The notes below the pieces were generated by a model, which saw only the letters and a list, made by a program, of their open reading frames with translations, did no database searches and was not told the DNA's origin. This document shows positions 35,597 to 46,079 of a DNA stretch of 64,000 bases, piece by piece; within the stretch, counting starts at the first letter, position 1; every line of letters starts with the position of its first letter. A program made the translations under genes and the position numbers. The stretch is from Cupriavidus pauculus (GTDB lineage: Bacteria > Pseudomonadota > Gammaproteobacteria > Burkholderiales > Burkholderiaceae). The stretch lies in NCBI RefSeq assembly GCF_008693385.1, contig NZ_CP044066.1, positions 1 through 64,000 on the forward strand. Direction: 5' to 3'.

Positions 35597-36352
35597 ATGA
35601 GCATTTTCGACACCATTGCAGCGCGTGTGAGCGTTGACGAAGCGCCAGGTGATGGGGCTCTCTCTGCGCTGGTGGAACTGCAAACTACGCAGGCCGATAC
35701 AACACTCCAGGCTGACACAGGCTATACGCCGCGGGAGGTCAAGGATGCCTGCCAGGAGCTCCTTAAATATGGCCTGCTGGAAGTCGCGAGAAAGCCCAAC
35801 CTCTACCGGACGGCGCTGGCCAAGACGGCTGAGGTGAATCGCATCCTTGAACCCTTCGATCTCGTGGTCAAGATTGACGATATCAGGGGCTTGGCATACC
35901 TCATCGTTGCCCAACCGATCTTCGCGGAAGGCGAGGATGAATGGTCGCATCCTCTGGTAAGAAGGCAGCGACTGACGCTCGAGCAATCGTTAATGGTAGC
36001 TCTCCTTCGCCAGCAATATCTGATCTTCGAGCAGGAGCGGGGTGTCGGGGCGGCCGATGCGCCCATAGCGGTTGAGGACTTGGTACCGCAGTTGCAGATT
36101 TACCTCGGCAACCTCGGCAGTGATACGCGCGAGCTGCAGCGTGCCCGGACATTGCTGGAGAAGCTCAAGGTGCATGCCCTGGTTTCCGAGATCGATCAAC
36201 AAGACCAATTCGTCATCCGACCTATCATCGTGCATTTGGCCAACCCCGAAAGCCTCCAGGGTTTATTGACCGCGCTCAAAGACGTCGGGACCGCCGCGTC
36301 ACCGCGGGCAGACGACCCTGCCGCTGCATGCGTGCAAGAGGAAAATCGATGA
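35597..36352 (+). CDS. jetB: Wadjet JetB (DUF4194, MukE-like)
   Basis: 251 residues; a winged-helix protein corresponding to MukE/KITE subunits. It contains YTPREVKDACQELLKYGLLE (about 45-64), VVKIDDIRGLAYLIVAQPIF, and the DUF4194 core RRQRLTLEQSLMVALLRQQY. In Wadjet, JetB dimers bind JetA and DNA. It starts 3 bases after jetA and its stop overlaps the jetC start as ATGA, so the operon is tightly coupled. The Ala/Pro-rich last 20 residues are variable in the family. Confidence 0.93.
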   Translation: MSIFDTIAARVSVDEAPGDGALSALVELQTTQADTTLQADTGYTPREVKDACQELLKYGLLEVARKPNLYRTALAKTAEVNRILEPFDLVVKIDDIRGLAYLIVAQPIFAEGEDEWSHPLVRRQRLTLEQSLMVALLRQQYLIFEQERGVGAADAPIAVEDLVPQLQIYLGNLGSDTRELQRARTLLEKLKVHALVSEIDQQDQFVIRPIIVHLANPESLQGLLTALKDVGTAASPRADDPAAACVQEENR

Positions 36353-39300
36353 CCTCGGTCGATTCGCACACCTCGATTGAGGCTCTGGTGCCCGACGCAG
36401 CCTTCGTGTTGACACGTTTGGATGTATTTAACTGGGGCCCGTTTGGTGGCCGTCACCAAGCCGAGATCGATATTGAAGGCACGGCGATTATCGGCCAGAC
36501 AGGTAGCGGAAAGACGACCCTCGTGGATGCGCTGATGACATTGATTGCCGCGCAACCGCGCTACAACTTGGCATCAACGGGCGGCCACGAGAGTGATCGT
36601 GATCTCGTGTCGTACGTGCGCGGTGTTTCGGGCGCTGGGCGAAGTGGTGAAACAGACCACATCGCGCGGCCAGGCAAGACTGTTTCGGGCATCTCGGCGA
36701 CTTTTGCCAATGGCAGCCGCACCGTGACCATCGCGGGGATCTTTGCCCTCGACGGCACCGGTTCATCAGCGACAGATCTCGACCGCGTTTGGCTCATCTC
36801 CAAAGCGGCGGAGTCGGACCTCGACGAGTGGTTGGAAACAATGCATGCCGGTGGCAAGCGTGCGCTCCGGCAGCTCGAGCGAGATATTGCCGAACTGCGC
36901 ATCTATGACAGTAAGAAGGCATATGTAGCGGAATTGCGTCGCTATTTCGAAGTGGGCGAGAATGCCTTCACGTTGTTGAACCGCGCGGCGGGCCTCAAGC
37001 AGCTCAACAGCATCGACGAGTTGTTCAGGGAACTCGTCTTGGATGACCGCGCGGCATTTCAGCGAGCTCAGGAGGTCGCATCTGAGTTTGATGATCTGGC
37101 GGCAATTCGCGAGGAGCTTGCCATTGCCCGCAAGCAGCGAGATTCCCTCCTGCCCATCCAGAAAAGTTGGGATCAACGCATCGAAGCAGCGGCAGCGCTC
37201 GACTTGCATCGACAACTTGCCGCCATACTTCCTGTGTCAGTGGCAATCCGAGGGCACAGGCTCTGGGCGGAAGTTGAGCGTCGCCTTGGGGAGGAGCTTG
37301 AGAGTTGCAATGCACAAGTGGCTTCGCTCACTGCTCGCGTGCGTGGACTTGAAAGCGATGCAGAGCACCAACGTGATCTGTACATTCAAAGTGGAGGGGC
37401 AAACGTCGAACTCTTGGAGCAGACAATCGACGCTGCGCGAGGACGCTACGAAATCGTCAGGCGCAATGCTCAGGACTACGCTCGGATGACGGCATCGCTT
37501 CAGCAGGTACCAGCCAGCACGCAGGACGATTTCATCGCTGATCAGGCGAGGTTGAGAACTCAGGCCAGCGATGATGAGGCGTCGCGGATCGATCTTGAGA
37601 ATCAGGCATTTGCTGCCGGGGCCATGGTGACTTCGACACGAGCATTGCGAGGCGAGCGGGAGCGTTCTCTATCGGAAGCCCAAGCAAGGCCCGGCTCCAA
37701 TGTGCCCATCCCGTATCAGAAGTTTCGCCTGGAGCTCGCAGACCACCTGAATCTGCATGAAGCGTCGCTACCATATGTCGCTGAGCTTGTGCAGGTGCAG
37801 GAGAAGCAAGCGCATTGGCGGGGCGCGATTGAGCGTGCCATTGGTGGTCACCGACTGCGAATTTTGGTGCGGGTTGACCACATACGCGAGGCGCTTGCTT
37901 GGGTGAACGGACGCGACAACAAGATCCATGTGCGGTTGATTAAAGTCGCCGGGACGGAGCGCCCTGCGCCTGCGTTTGAAAACGGATTCACACGAAAGCT
38001 AAATTTCAAAGAGCATCCGTACCAAGACGCGGTACGAGCGCTCCTGGTCGGGTTCGACCGACATTGCGTTGCCTCCCCGGAGGCATTACGCGAAACGCCG
38101 CACGGCATGACGGCCCAAGGTTTGATGTCGGGCAAAGACGGGCTCTTCGAGAAGCAGGATCTCAAGCCGCTCAACGAAGGCTGGCTTACCGGCTTCGACA
38201 ACAGCGATAGCGTCGCTGCGCTAGAGCGAGATCTCGAAGAGGTTCTGCGGGATCTGAAGACACAGGAGGCGCAGTTGGAGGTGGCACGTGCCCGGGTCAG
38301 CACGGCGACCGCACGCAAAGCTACACGGGAGCGACTATTGTCCTTGACGTTCGAGGACATCGACGTTGTCCACGTGAAGACAGCGCTCGATCGGGCGCTT
38401 GCGCAATTGGCTGCGCTTACAAGTGCGCATTCGGATACGACGCAAGCGAAAAAGCAGTGGGAAGCCACTAAGCAAGAACTCGAGAAGACGAGGAGCGAAC
38501 GAGACGATAGTCTTGGTGTTCAGGGCAATCTGATATTAGGACAGAAGAACGCGTCGACCGATCGACAGCGCATGTTCGCACTGATTGGTGAGGGCCTTGA
38601 TGCAACGCAAATGGCGTTGGCCCAGGAACATTTTGACCTAGAACGTATTGGTACTATCGAGGACCTTCAGCACCGCCACGCGAAAATTGCGGGGGACTTG
38701 CATCAGCAAGTGGAGCAGCTTACCAAGAGGATTACGGAACTCGAGAGGCAACTGGTACGCGGCATGGGGGCGGCCCAGACGATTGATACGGGGGCGCTTG
38801 CAGAAGTCGGTACAGACCTCGAGGATGTCCCGCACTACCTCGCGCGCCTCAAGATCTTGATTGAAGAGGCGCTGCCAGAGAAGCAGGATCGATTCATCAG
38901 CTATCTGAACCAGTCGTCTGATGAAGGCGTCACGCAACTGCTGCGGAGCATCGACAACGAAGTGGAGACGATCACCGAGCGAATCGCTGACCTCAATGAC
39001 ACGATGCGCAGAGTGAATTTCCAACATGATCGATATCTCAGGCTCGAGCCAAGGCGGGTCGTCCATGAAAGCTTACGCACCCTTGAGCAGGCCCAACGCC
39101 ATCTGCGCTCTACGATGTTGGTGGATGATCTGGGAGAGAGCCAATTTGCCGCGTTGTCGCGAATTGTGGCGTTGCTCAAGGAAGCTGCCGAGCGGCGTAC
39201 GACCGTGGGATCCCGCGCGCTGCTCGATCCGCGCTACAGACTTCAGTTTTCTGTCTCAGTCATTGCGCGCGGGTCCGGAGAGGTTGTTGAAACGCGTACC

Positions 39301-39672
39301 GGATCTCAAGGCGGTAGTGGCGGCGAGAAAGAGATCATCGCGAGCTATATTCTCACCGCGTCTCTCAGCTACGCCCTATGTCCTGAAGGCAAGGATCGAC
39401 CGCTCTTCGGCACGATCGTTCTGGACGAGGCATTCTCAAAGAGCTCACAGGCAGTGGCGGGACGCATCATTTCTGCGCTCCGTGAGTTCGGGCTACATCC
39501 GCTTTTTGTGACGCCGAACAAGGAGATGCGTTTGCTGCGTGCGCATACACGCTCTGCCGTGCTGGTTCACCGGCGCGGCTTACAGGCGACGATGACCTCG
39601 TTAAGTTGGGAGGAGTTGGACACGTTCGCCAAAGCAAGGCAACAGGCGGATCGGGATGAAGTCGCCAGTTGA
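36349..39672 (+). CDS. jetC: Wadjet JetC (SMC/MukB-like ATPase)
   Basis: 1107 residues. N-terminal Walker A GQTGSGKTT at about 49-57 after FNWGPFGGRHQAEIDIEGTA. Two long coiled coils (about 240-420 and 600-900) enclose a hinge-like segment near 490-560. The C-terminal ABC signature GGSGGEKE lies at about 985-992 and Walker B GTIVLDEAFSKSS at about 1020-1032. The order is that of an SMC ATPase that extrudes DNA loops. The ATG at 36349 overlaps the jetB stop; a start seven codons upstream is less likely. All motor motifs are intact. Confidence 0.95.
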   Translation: MTSVDSHTSIEALVPDAAFVLTRLDVFNWGPFGGRHQAEIDIEGTAIIGQTGSGKTTLVDALMTLIAAQPRYNLASTGGHESDRDLVSYVRGVSGAGRSGETDHIARPGKTVSGISATFANGSRTVTIAGIFALDGTGSSATDLDRVWLISKAAESDLDEWLETMHAGGKRALRQLERDIAELRIYDSKKAYVAELRRYFEVGENAFTLLNRAAGLKQLNSIDELFRELVLDDRAAFQRAQEVASEFDDLAAIREELAIARKQRDSLLPIQKSWDQRIEAAAALDLHRQLAAILPVSVAIRGHRLWAEVERRLGEELESCNAQVASLTARVRGLESDAEHQRDLYIQSGGANVELLEQTIDAARGRYEIVRRNAQDYARMTASLQQVPASTQDDFIADQARLRTQASDDEASRIDLENQAFAAGAMVTSTRALRGERERSLSEAQARPGSNVPIPYQKFRLELADHLNLHEASLPYVAELVQVQEKQAHWRGAIERAIGGHRLRILVRVDHIREALAWVNGRDNKIHVRLIKVAGTERPAPAFENGFTRKLNFKEHPYQDAVRALLVGFDRHCVASPEALRETPHGMTAQGLMSGKDGLFEKQDLKPLNEGWLTGFDNSDSVAALERDLEEVLRDLKTQEAQLEVARARVSTATARKATRERLLSLTFEDIDVVHVKTALDRALAQLAALTSAHSDTTQAKKQWEATKQELEKTRSERDDSLGVQGNLILGQKNASTDRQRMFALIGEGLDATQMALAQEHFDLERIGTIEDLQHRHAKIAGDLHQQVEQLTKRITELERQLVRGMGAAQTIDTGALAEVGTDLEDVPHYLARLKILIEEALPEKQDRFISYLNQSSDEGVTQLLRSIDNEVETITERIADLNDTMRRVNFQHDRYLRLEPRRVVHESLRTLEQAQRHLRSTMLVDDLGESQFAALSRIVALLKEAAERRTTVGSRALLDPRYRLQFSVSVIARGSGEVVETRTGSQGGSGGEKEIIASYILTASLSYALCPEGKDRPLFGTIVLDEAFSKSSQAVAGRIISALREFGLHPLFVTPNKEMRLLRAHTRSAVLVHRRGLQATMTSLSWEELDTFAKARQQADRDEVAS

Positions 39673-40819
39673 ACTGGGTGCGCGGCTGGCACGAGCTTGG
39701 CAGTCTGCCGAGACGCGTGTGGCGCGCTTGCTAAGCGCCGATGCCTGGCCCATTCGTCTTGCGATCGGGCGGCCTGACGCCAAGACGTTCAGCAGCGACA
39801 CGCTCGCAGTGAAGCAGCACATCGAGCTCTGGCGTAGTGTGGAAGTAGGGGTGGTCCAATGGGAGACGGTGACATATCGTGCGGGCCGAGAGCCAGTTGA
39901 GATCCCCCGATACTGGGAAATCAGAACGCCGACGGAATGGGTGGGCGCCGCGGCGGATGAGACCATTCTCCGTGAGTTTCAGCGCTTGGGTGAGGCCGTA
40001 CAGCGTCTTGATGCAGACTTCCATGCATTGGTGGTACGTCAACGGCGATGGGCGGTAGAGTTATCCGAAGAGGAACTGGCCAAGGTCGGGGAGGTCGCAT
40101 TGACGCTTGGGCGAGGCATGGCGGCAGGGCGTCCGATCCGCGCGATAGCTGTATGCGGTATCGATAGCAAGTTCATTGAGCGTAATCGCACGCTCTTGTG
40201 CCAGATGCTCGATCTTCGTTTTGACGGCCTTGTGTCTGAAATAGGTCTCGAAGCATTCTTGGGCGCGATCGACGAGGATGATCGGTGGTTATTGGTTGTG
40301 CCACTGACTGCCGGAATCTTGCCTTTTCGCCAGCAACGCATTCGTGCCAGTGAGCTTGAGGGACTGCCGGGTACCGTGAAACACGTGGTGATTGTGGAGA
40401 ACGAACGAGCGCTATATCAGCTTCCGACTTTGCCGCATGCAGTGGCGATCCTTGGCGCAGGCCTGAGCTTGAATTGGGTGCGGGATCCGTGGTTGGATGG
40501 CAAACGGGTGGCCTATTGGGGGGATATGGATACCTGGGGCCTTACCATGCTGGCAACAGTGAGACGAGCCATACCCGATTTGGCCTCCATATTGATGGCC
40601 AAGCAATGCTTCGATAGGTATTCGGAGCTGTCCGTACGAGAACCCGTACCTGCTGGTGACAGCGTCCCTGCGGGTCTGACGATGTCGGAGGCTGAGTTCT
40701 ATCAATTCCTGCTTCTGCAGGAGCGAGGCCGGCTGGAACAGGAATTCCTCCCATCGGACGCGGTGCATACTGCTTTCTGGCAGTGGTACGGCGGCGAGAG
40801 CAACGGAGTGGGCTCCTGA
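39656..40819 (+). CDS. jetD: Wadjet JetD (DUF3322/DUF2220, Toprim-like nuclease)
   Basis: 387 residues, overlapping the end of jetC by 17 bases. The N-terminal half is DUF3322-like (WPIRLAIGRPDAKTFSSDTL, VEIPRYWEIRTPTEW). The C-terminal half has the topoisomerase VI A-like Toprim: VVIVENERAL with the catalytic Glu (about 250) and YWGDMDTWGLTML with the D-x-D pair (about 288-290). JetD cuts DNA when JetABC loops a small circle. All metal-binding acids are present. The gene order A-B-C-D defines a type I Wadjet. Confidence 0.95.
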   Translation: MKSPVELGARLARAWQSAETRVARLLSADAWPIRLAIGRPDAKTFSSDTLAVKQHIELWRSVEVGVVQWETVTYRAGREPVEIPRYWEIRTPTEWVGAAADETILREFQRLGEAVQRLDADFHALVVRQRRWAVELSEEELAKVGEVALTLGRGMAAGRPIRAIAVCGIDSKFIERNRTLLCQMLDLRFDGLVSEIGLEAFLGAIDEDDRWLLVVPLTAGILPFRQQRIRASELEGLPGTVKHVVIVENERALYQLPTLPHAVAILGAGLSLNWVRDPWLDGKRVAYWGDMDTWGLTMLATVRRAIPDLASILMAKQCFDRYSELSVREPVPAGDSVPAGLTMSEAEFYQFLLLQERGRLEQEFLPSDAVHTAFWQWYGGESNGVGS

Positions 40820-41020
40820 TAGTATTCTGTCCAAAGAAGGCCGTAGGGCATCGTTTCGTGAGGGTGCCGAGTGTGCTCGTTCATTGCGGAGTCGGAATCG
40901 CTTTTCAATCCGGCCCATCCGAACGCCATCAAGGCATCATGAAGCTGTGGGCGCGGTGCATGGCCCGCGCAACATCTGGTTACTCTCGGAGTCCGGGCTT
41001 AGATTTTTATAGGCTGTAGA
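40820..41020. other. Post-Wadjet intergenic stretch
   Basis: No gene or terminator with a clear T tract is seen. Confidence 0.35.
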
Positions 41021-41260
41021 TTAGTTCGCGATGAAAACTGAGGCATCCCCAAGGATGCATTCGATCCGTGCGTATCCAAAGTGGCCCTTAACGGGTTTCC
41101 ATTCTTGATTCAGTGGGTTTCTCCCGCCCTTCCGGAGAACCTTATTCCACGAGGCCTCGCGGTGCGGGTTGCACGCGTCTCCCACACGGGTAGCTTCTAT
41201 CGCAACGCCTTGACGACTCGGGTACACCCTTCGAAAAATTATTAAGGCTCGCTCGCTTAT
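41021..41260 (-). pseudogene. C-terminal fragment of an unknown protein
   Basis: The frame is open from a stop near 41283 and reads SERALIIFRRVYPSRQG, then VGDACNPHREASWNKVLRKG and GYARIECILGDASVFIAN to the stop at 41021. Composition is protein-like, yet there is no good start (GTG at 41227 lacks a ribosome binding site), so I regard it as the end of a lost gene or a short protein. It faces the Wadjet operon. Confidence 0.4.
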
Positions 41261-41321
41261 AGATTCGTTGTCGCATGCGTGCTAGATTTGTCAGCTTTGA
41301 TGCGTTAAGTTGAGGTCTCCT

Positions 41322-42620
41322 ATGCTGGGCGATTTAGACGAGCTAGTGTTGCGGTGTCGTAATGAAAGAGCTCGTGTCCATATTGGTGAAGCGGTCACGG
41401 CCTATAAGGCTGGAGCGTACCGCTCGGCCGTCATTATGACTTGGGTGGCCCTTGCTTTCGATATTGTAGACAAACTTAAAGAGCTATCGATTAACGGCGA
41501 TGCCGCGGCAACAAAGACGATTGAAGAATACGAGCGCATACATAAAGACGGTGATATCTCCGCCTCACTAAAATTCGAGCGATCGCTTTTAGTCGTAGCG
41601 AAGAAGGATTTCGAGCTTTTCTCCGATTCTGAGTTGATCGAACTGGAGAGAATTCAGGAAGACAGAAACCGCTGTGCGCACCCGTCTCACAATATGGAAG
41701 GAGAGCCTTTTGCGCCGTCAGCCGAGCTTGCTCGCGCGCATATACGCGCTGCCATAGACTATGTGATGAAGAACGAGCCTGCTCAGGGTAGGCACGCGCT
41801 AGACATGGTCATGAAAATGCTCACGGGCGACTACTTTCCAACGAACCGTCGTAAGGCTTTCGAAGCGCTTGCTCACAGCCCTTTAATGACTGGGCGACAA
41901 TCGCTTGTCCGGGCTTTTTTGGTGGTTGTGTTGAAAGACTTGTTACGCGGCGCGGTGGAGAGTCGTAAGAGAGCCAAGTACATCAATGGCCTTTGGTTCG
42001 TTAAAGAGAAGCGCCCCGATTTGTGGCAATTGCTCTTCAACAACGAGTTCTCAGCCCTATCCAAGTCCCTTGATATTAAGGAGCACGGCGAGCGACTTCT
42101 GCTCATCTTGGCCCGCTTGCGGGATGGCTGGGGTGCCTTGTCGCCGGGAATCCGGGCCGGCTTAGTGCTGCTGGTACAGTCTCTGCCGGAGACCTCCATT
42201 GTGGACGTCGACGAGATTCTCCCATTGCCTGAGCTTCGGACGGCTGCCGTGACTCGGATAAAGAAGTTGTCTGCGGAGGATATCTCTCACATGCTTTTAG
42301 TGGAGGACATACCCGTTGAGATCGTTGATCATATTGTAGATTCCCTCTGCGCTGCAAAGAGTTACGCATCGGCAAACGGTTGGGTTGAGGCACTCGTCTC
42401 CGCATTATGGGCCGACTACGCGGCACTAACGCAGACGCACGCCGATCGCATCCTCGATTCAGTGATGAACAACCGACAGCTGAGAGACTGCGGCAAGCTA
42501 GATCAGCTCTTGAAATTCATTGCTAACCGCAGGTTTGGGCATGGTGTGAGGTGGAATAAAGTACTTGTGGCCACGGAGCGTGATCCATCAAACTACACGG
42601 CGCGAGACTCAGAAAAATAA
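41322..42620 (+). CDS. HEPN-motif protein next to Wadjet, candidate defence gene
   Basis: 432 residues from ATG 41322 (MLGDLDELVLRCRNERARVH). The N-terminal 160 residues form a helical domain with YKAGAYRSAVIMTWVALAFD and ERIQEDRNRCAHPSHN, in which R115 and H120 form the Rx4H HEPN signature. The C-terminal 270 residues are all helical and Leu-rich (HGERLLLILARLRDGWG, FIANRRFGHGVRW), perhaps a sensor or scaffold. No known defence family is certain. It lies 500 bp after jetD in the same direction and ends the island. HEPN assignment rests on the motif and the surrounding helices. Confidence 0.72.
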   Translation: MLGDLDELVLRCRNERARVHIGEAVTAYKAGAYRSAVIMTWVALAFDIVDKLKELSINGDAAATKTIEEYERIHKDGDISASLKFERSLLVVAKKDFELFSDSELIELERIQEDRNRCAHPSHNMEGEPFAPSAELARAHIRAAIDYVMKNEPAQGRHALDMVMKMLTGDYFPTNRRKAFEALAHSPLMTGRQSLVRAFLVVVLKDLLRGAVESRKRAKYINGLWFVKEKRPDLWQLLFNNEFSALSKSLDIKEHGERLLLILARLRDGWGALSPGIRAGLVLLVQSLPETSIVDVDEILPLPELRTAAVTRIKKLSAEDISHMLLVEDIPVEIVDHIVDSLCAAKSYASANGWVEALVSALWADYAALTQTHADRILDSVMNNRQLRDCGKLDQLLKFIANRRFGHGVRWNKVLVATERDPSNYTARDSEK

Positions 42621-42817
42621 GATGCTCAATTGCGTCTTTTCGCTTTTCGTGTATTGCTGAGCAGCTATTAGGAGGCTGCAAATCTGTTGGCGTATTGCCC
42701 GTCGGTCTGGCCGCCCAACTGACGCCCCGACACCTGAGTGCCACCCTGTACTTCGAACGCATAGAGATTTTGTAGAGCGCAATTTTCTTCTTCAGGGATT
42801 GCGTTCCTTGCGTTTCC

Positions 42818-44910
42818 ATGGGCGCAACGCTGCGCCTGAACGGCGGCTTCTACCTGGGCGGCCGGCAGGTCGTCAATCGATCCGGCTACATCAACCTCTA
42901 CGGAGCCGGCACACTCGGCAATGCCCAGGTGACGAACCTCGGCGGGTTCACGTACCTGCTCGGCAGCAGCACGGCGGCCAATGCAGCACCGGCGGTAACA
43001 GCCAGGTCACCACCCGCAGTGGCAGCTATACCGAGTTCTGGGGCTGGAGTACCGCTGGCAACGCCTCGCTGGTGACGGACGCGGGTGGCTGGGTCGACTT
43101 CTCGGGCACATCCGGTCCGGCTTTCGACCACCGGATCACCGCAGGCGCCATCGCGGGGGCGGGGCGCTTCCAGCTCGGCCAGAACGCCTTGACCGTGGGC
43201 GGCAACAACACCTCCACCACGGTGAGCGGCACGATCGAGGATGGCGGTGCCGGTGGAGGCACCGGCGGCGGGCTGATCAAGATCGGCACCGGCACGCTGA
43301 CGCTGAGCGGCACGAATACCTATACCGGTGCGACTCAGGTCAGCGCCGGCACGCTGGCCGTGAACGGTAGCGTGCCCGGTGCGGTCACGGTGAACAATGG
43401 CGCCACGCTGAGCGGCGCCGGCAGCGTGGGCAGTACCTTGATTGCATCAGGCGGCACGCGGGCCCCGGGCAATTCTATCGGCACGCTCACCGTCAATGGC
43501 GACTTGATGCTGGCCTCCGGTTCGACCTATCGCGTGGAAGCAGACCCGGCCTCCTCGGCGAGCAACCGTGTGGCGGTGAGCGGTACGGCCACACTCGGCG
43601 GCGCGGTGGTCCATGTCGGCCCCGACGGCAACTTCGCGTCCACGCGCCGCTACAGCATCCTGACGGCTGGGATGGTGCAGGGCCGCTTTGCGTCGGTCAG
43701 CTCGAACTACGCGTTCCTTGACCCGACGCTGACCTATGGCCCCAACGAGGTCACCCTAGCACTCGCACGCAAGGACGTGACGGACCCGGTCTCGCCCGTC
43801 TCGCCGGTCGATCCGGGCGCAGGTGGTGGCACTGGCGGAGGCGGCCCGCGCCCGATGCGCTTTGCCGACGCTGCGGTCACCGGCAACCAGCGTGCCGTGG
43901 CCAACGCACTAGAGACCCTGTCGGACAGCAACCCGGTGCACGAAGCCGTGGTGACGCTGCCCGAGGGCGCGCCGCCGGCCGTCTTCGACAGCCTCTCCGG
44001 TGAGGCCCACGCCAGCGTGGCCACGGGTCTGATGACCCTGGCGGGTGGCGCGCGGGCGCTGCCGCTGGCGCATTTGAACGACAGCCTGTCCGCCGGCATG
44101 CTGCCCGGCGCGCACGTCGCCCAGCTAGGCGGCCCTCTGCCGGCCGCAGCGTTACCCGTATCCGCGTCCCAGCCACTGTGGGTGGAGGTGATTGGCAACT
44201 GGCAGACCTTCGATGGGAGTGCCGCCGCGGCGCGCGTGCGCCAGCAGACGGGCGGCTTCTATCTGGGTGGCGACGGAGCGATGGGGAAAGACTGGCGCAT
44301 CGGCGGGGCATTCGGCTACGCCAACAGCACGCTGCGCGTGAGCAAACGCTCCTCGCGCGCCATCACCGATTCCTTCAGCGCCACGCTCTATAGCGGCCGC
44401 GCCTTCGCGCTCGGCGGCGGCAAGCTCAAATGGCTGTTCGGCACCGCCTATAGCTGGCACGAGGCCAACACCGACCGGCAGGCCAACCTCGGCGGCAGCA
44501 CGGTCCAGTCCTTGACGGCCAGCTATCATGCCAGCACGGCGCAGGTCTTCACGGAAGCCGGCTACGCCGTGCCGCTATCACCGGCAACCCAGCTTGAACC
44601 GTATGCCGGCGTGGCATGGAGCGATACACGCACGCGCAGCTTCGCGGAGACGGGCGGCTCGGCGGCCCTGCACAGCCCCGGCGATAGCAACACCCTGACC
44701 ACCACAACGCTAGGCCTGCGCACTAGCGTGCGGGTTCAGTTTGGTGGCTCCGAGGCGGCATTCTACGTCGGGGCGGGCTGGCGCCATGCATTCGGCGACG
44801 TGCGCCCGGCTACCACGCTGGCCTTCGACGGCAGCCAACCGTATACCGGCCAGTTCGGCGGCGGCAACCAGGACCATACCGGGACGGTGGGAGTGCGGTG
44901 GAGGTTTTAA
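42818..44910 (+). pseudogene. Autotransporter, 5'-truncated and frameshifted
   Basis: Residues GATLRLNGGFYLGGRQVV to LLGSSTAANA are read in one frame (from 42818) and the rest, from GNSQVTTRSGSYTEFWGWST, in another, so there is a frameshift near 42985. Then come passenger repeats of the autotransporter-associated beta-strand type (LIKIGTGTLTLSGTNTYTGA, about 43270-43340). A beta-barrel domain runs from PLWVEVIGNWQTFDGS to the C-terminal HTGTVGVRWRF, a proper type V signature. No signal peptide or start is present; the 5' end is lost near 42800. It would not be exported. Much higher GC than the defence island on the left. Confidence 0.88.
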
Positions 44911-45425
44911 ACATCGCGCTCCGGGTTGGATCACCACCTGATTGCCTAGGCAATGCCCGGCAAGCCGCGTCGTTGAGCCGAAAGCGCAGCATGCGCGGTA
45001 CACCTATTGACGCGACGAAGATGTGTTAAAGACATCGCGACTCCTCTGCAGGGCGAGCGTGTGATCAAAGATGAAAGCCTGGGATAGATTCCGGCGTTAA
45101 GGTTTAGGGCTTCCTCTGTCCATGCGATGCGACAATGGTCGCCCCGGTGGCGATGGCAAGCCAGCCCGCGTGCCGGCGATGCGCGATCTTCCCGAAAGAT
45201 GGCGCATCGCCGACTGTGCGACAAACTGACTGGAATGTGGAAGGACGGTGCAGGCGGGCGATTTCGCGCAGCGATTCACAATCAAGGCGACGATCTCATA
45301 CGCGCTGGAAAATATCCCGGTTCTGGTTACGGAGCCCTCTGTCGAACAGACTATCGTGAGTGTGCGCAGCTTGCTTGACAAGCTGGAAGCACTAATCACG
45401 ATACGACGTCGCGGCGAGCGGCTTT
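44911..45425. other. Region without a recognised gene
   Basis: A plus-strand frame at 45248-45442 (GDFAQRFTIKATISYALENI) reads somewhat like protein but its GTG is only 3 bases from AAGGA and its end overlaps the OmpA gene antisense. I do not call it. Confidence 0.35.
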
Positions 45426-45941
45426 TCAGCCGACCTCAATGATGATGGATACGCGACGATTTTCCGCTCTGCCTAACGCGGTGCGATTATCCGCAATCGG
45501 CATGGATTTTCCCAGTCCGCGTATATGGATACGCTCTTGCGAATATCCGGCACGCTCGAGCAGCCGGGCCACAGCGGTCGCCCGACGCACCGACAGTTGC
45601 TGGTTATATTCCGCGCTACCCTTGTCGTCGGTATGCCCGTGCACATTGAGGTCGTTGATGCCTGCATCGGCAAGTAAGCGCCCAAGTCGCAGCAGTGGCG
45701 CCTCACGGTCGGCAGCAATGAAGTCTTCATCGACGCCAAACAGTACTTTCTCAGCCAACCCGAGTTCCCAGCCATTTTCCGTCAGCTTGAAGCCTTCGCT
45801 TTGCAGCAAGGCTACTTGAGCTGGAGTTAGCTTGTTGTGACGAGACTCCCGCGTTGCACAGCCGACCAATGAAAGCGCGGCTAACGAGGTGAAGAAGTGC
45901 AAGAGAATGCGACGCGACTGAAAGGTGGGTTGGTATGACAT
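45426..45941 (-). CDS. OmpA-family peptidoglycan-associated lipoprotein
   Basis: 171 residues. Signal peptide with lipobox SLVGC (Cys about 28), then an OmpA-like C-terminal domain: VLFGVDEDFIAADREAPLLR, VHGHTDDKGSAEYNQQLSVR with the conserved Asp and Arg for diaminopimelate binding, and GRAENRRVSIIIEV. It tethers the outer membrane to peptidoglycan. It resembles small OmpA lipoproteins of the YfiB type, though no cyclase partner is adjacent. The start has only a weak ribosome binding site. Confidence 0.88.
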   Translation of the reverse strand: MSYQPTFQSRRILLHFFTSLAALSLVGCATRESRHNKLTPAQVALLQSEGFKLTENGWELGLAEKVLFGVDEDFIAADREAPLLRLGRLLADAGINDLNVHGHTDDKGSAEYNQQLSVRRATAVARLLERAGYSQERIHIRGLGKSMPIADNRTALGRAENRRVSIIIEVG

Positions 45942-46079
45942 GAGTAGCTATCCGGTTCGCCGCGCGACGCGAGACTCGGCGTCATCCCGCGAGTAAGCGG
46001 AAGCGGCATATGACAATGTGGCATTGTGTCGAATAAGCATGCTTATCGTCTTCCCGACGCATGGGGGATACGATCGTCG

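Noticed and set aside
43734..44529. Several minus-strand frames opposite the autotransporter barrel
   Set aside because: Antisense shadows of a high-GC coding region.
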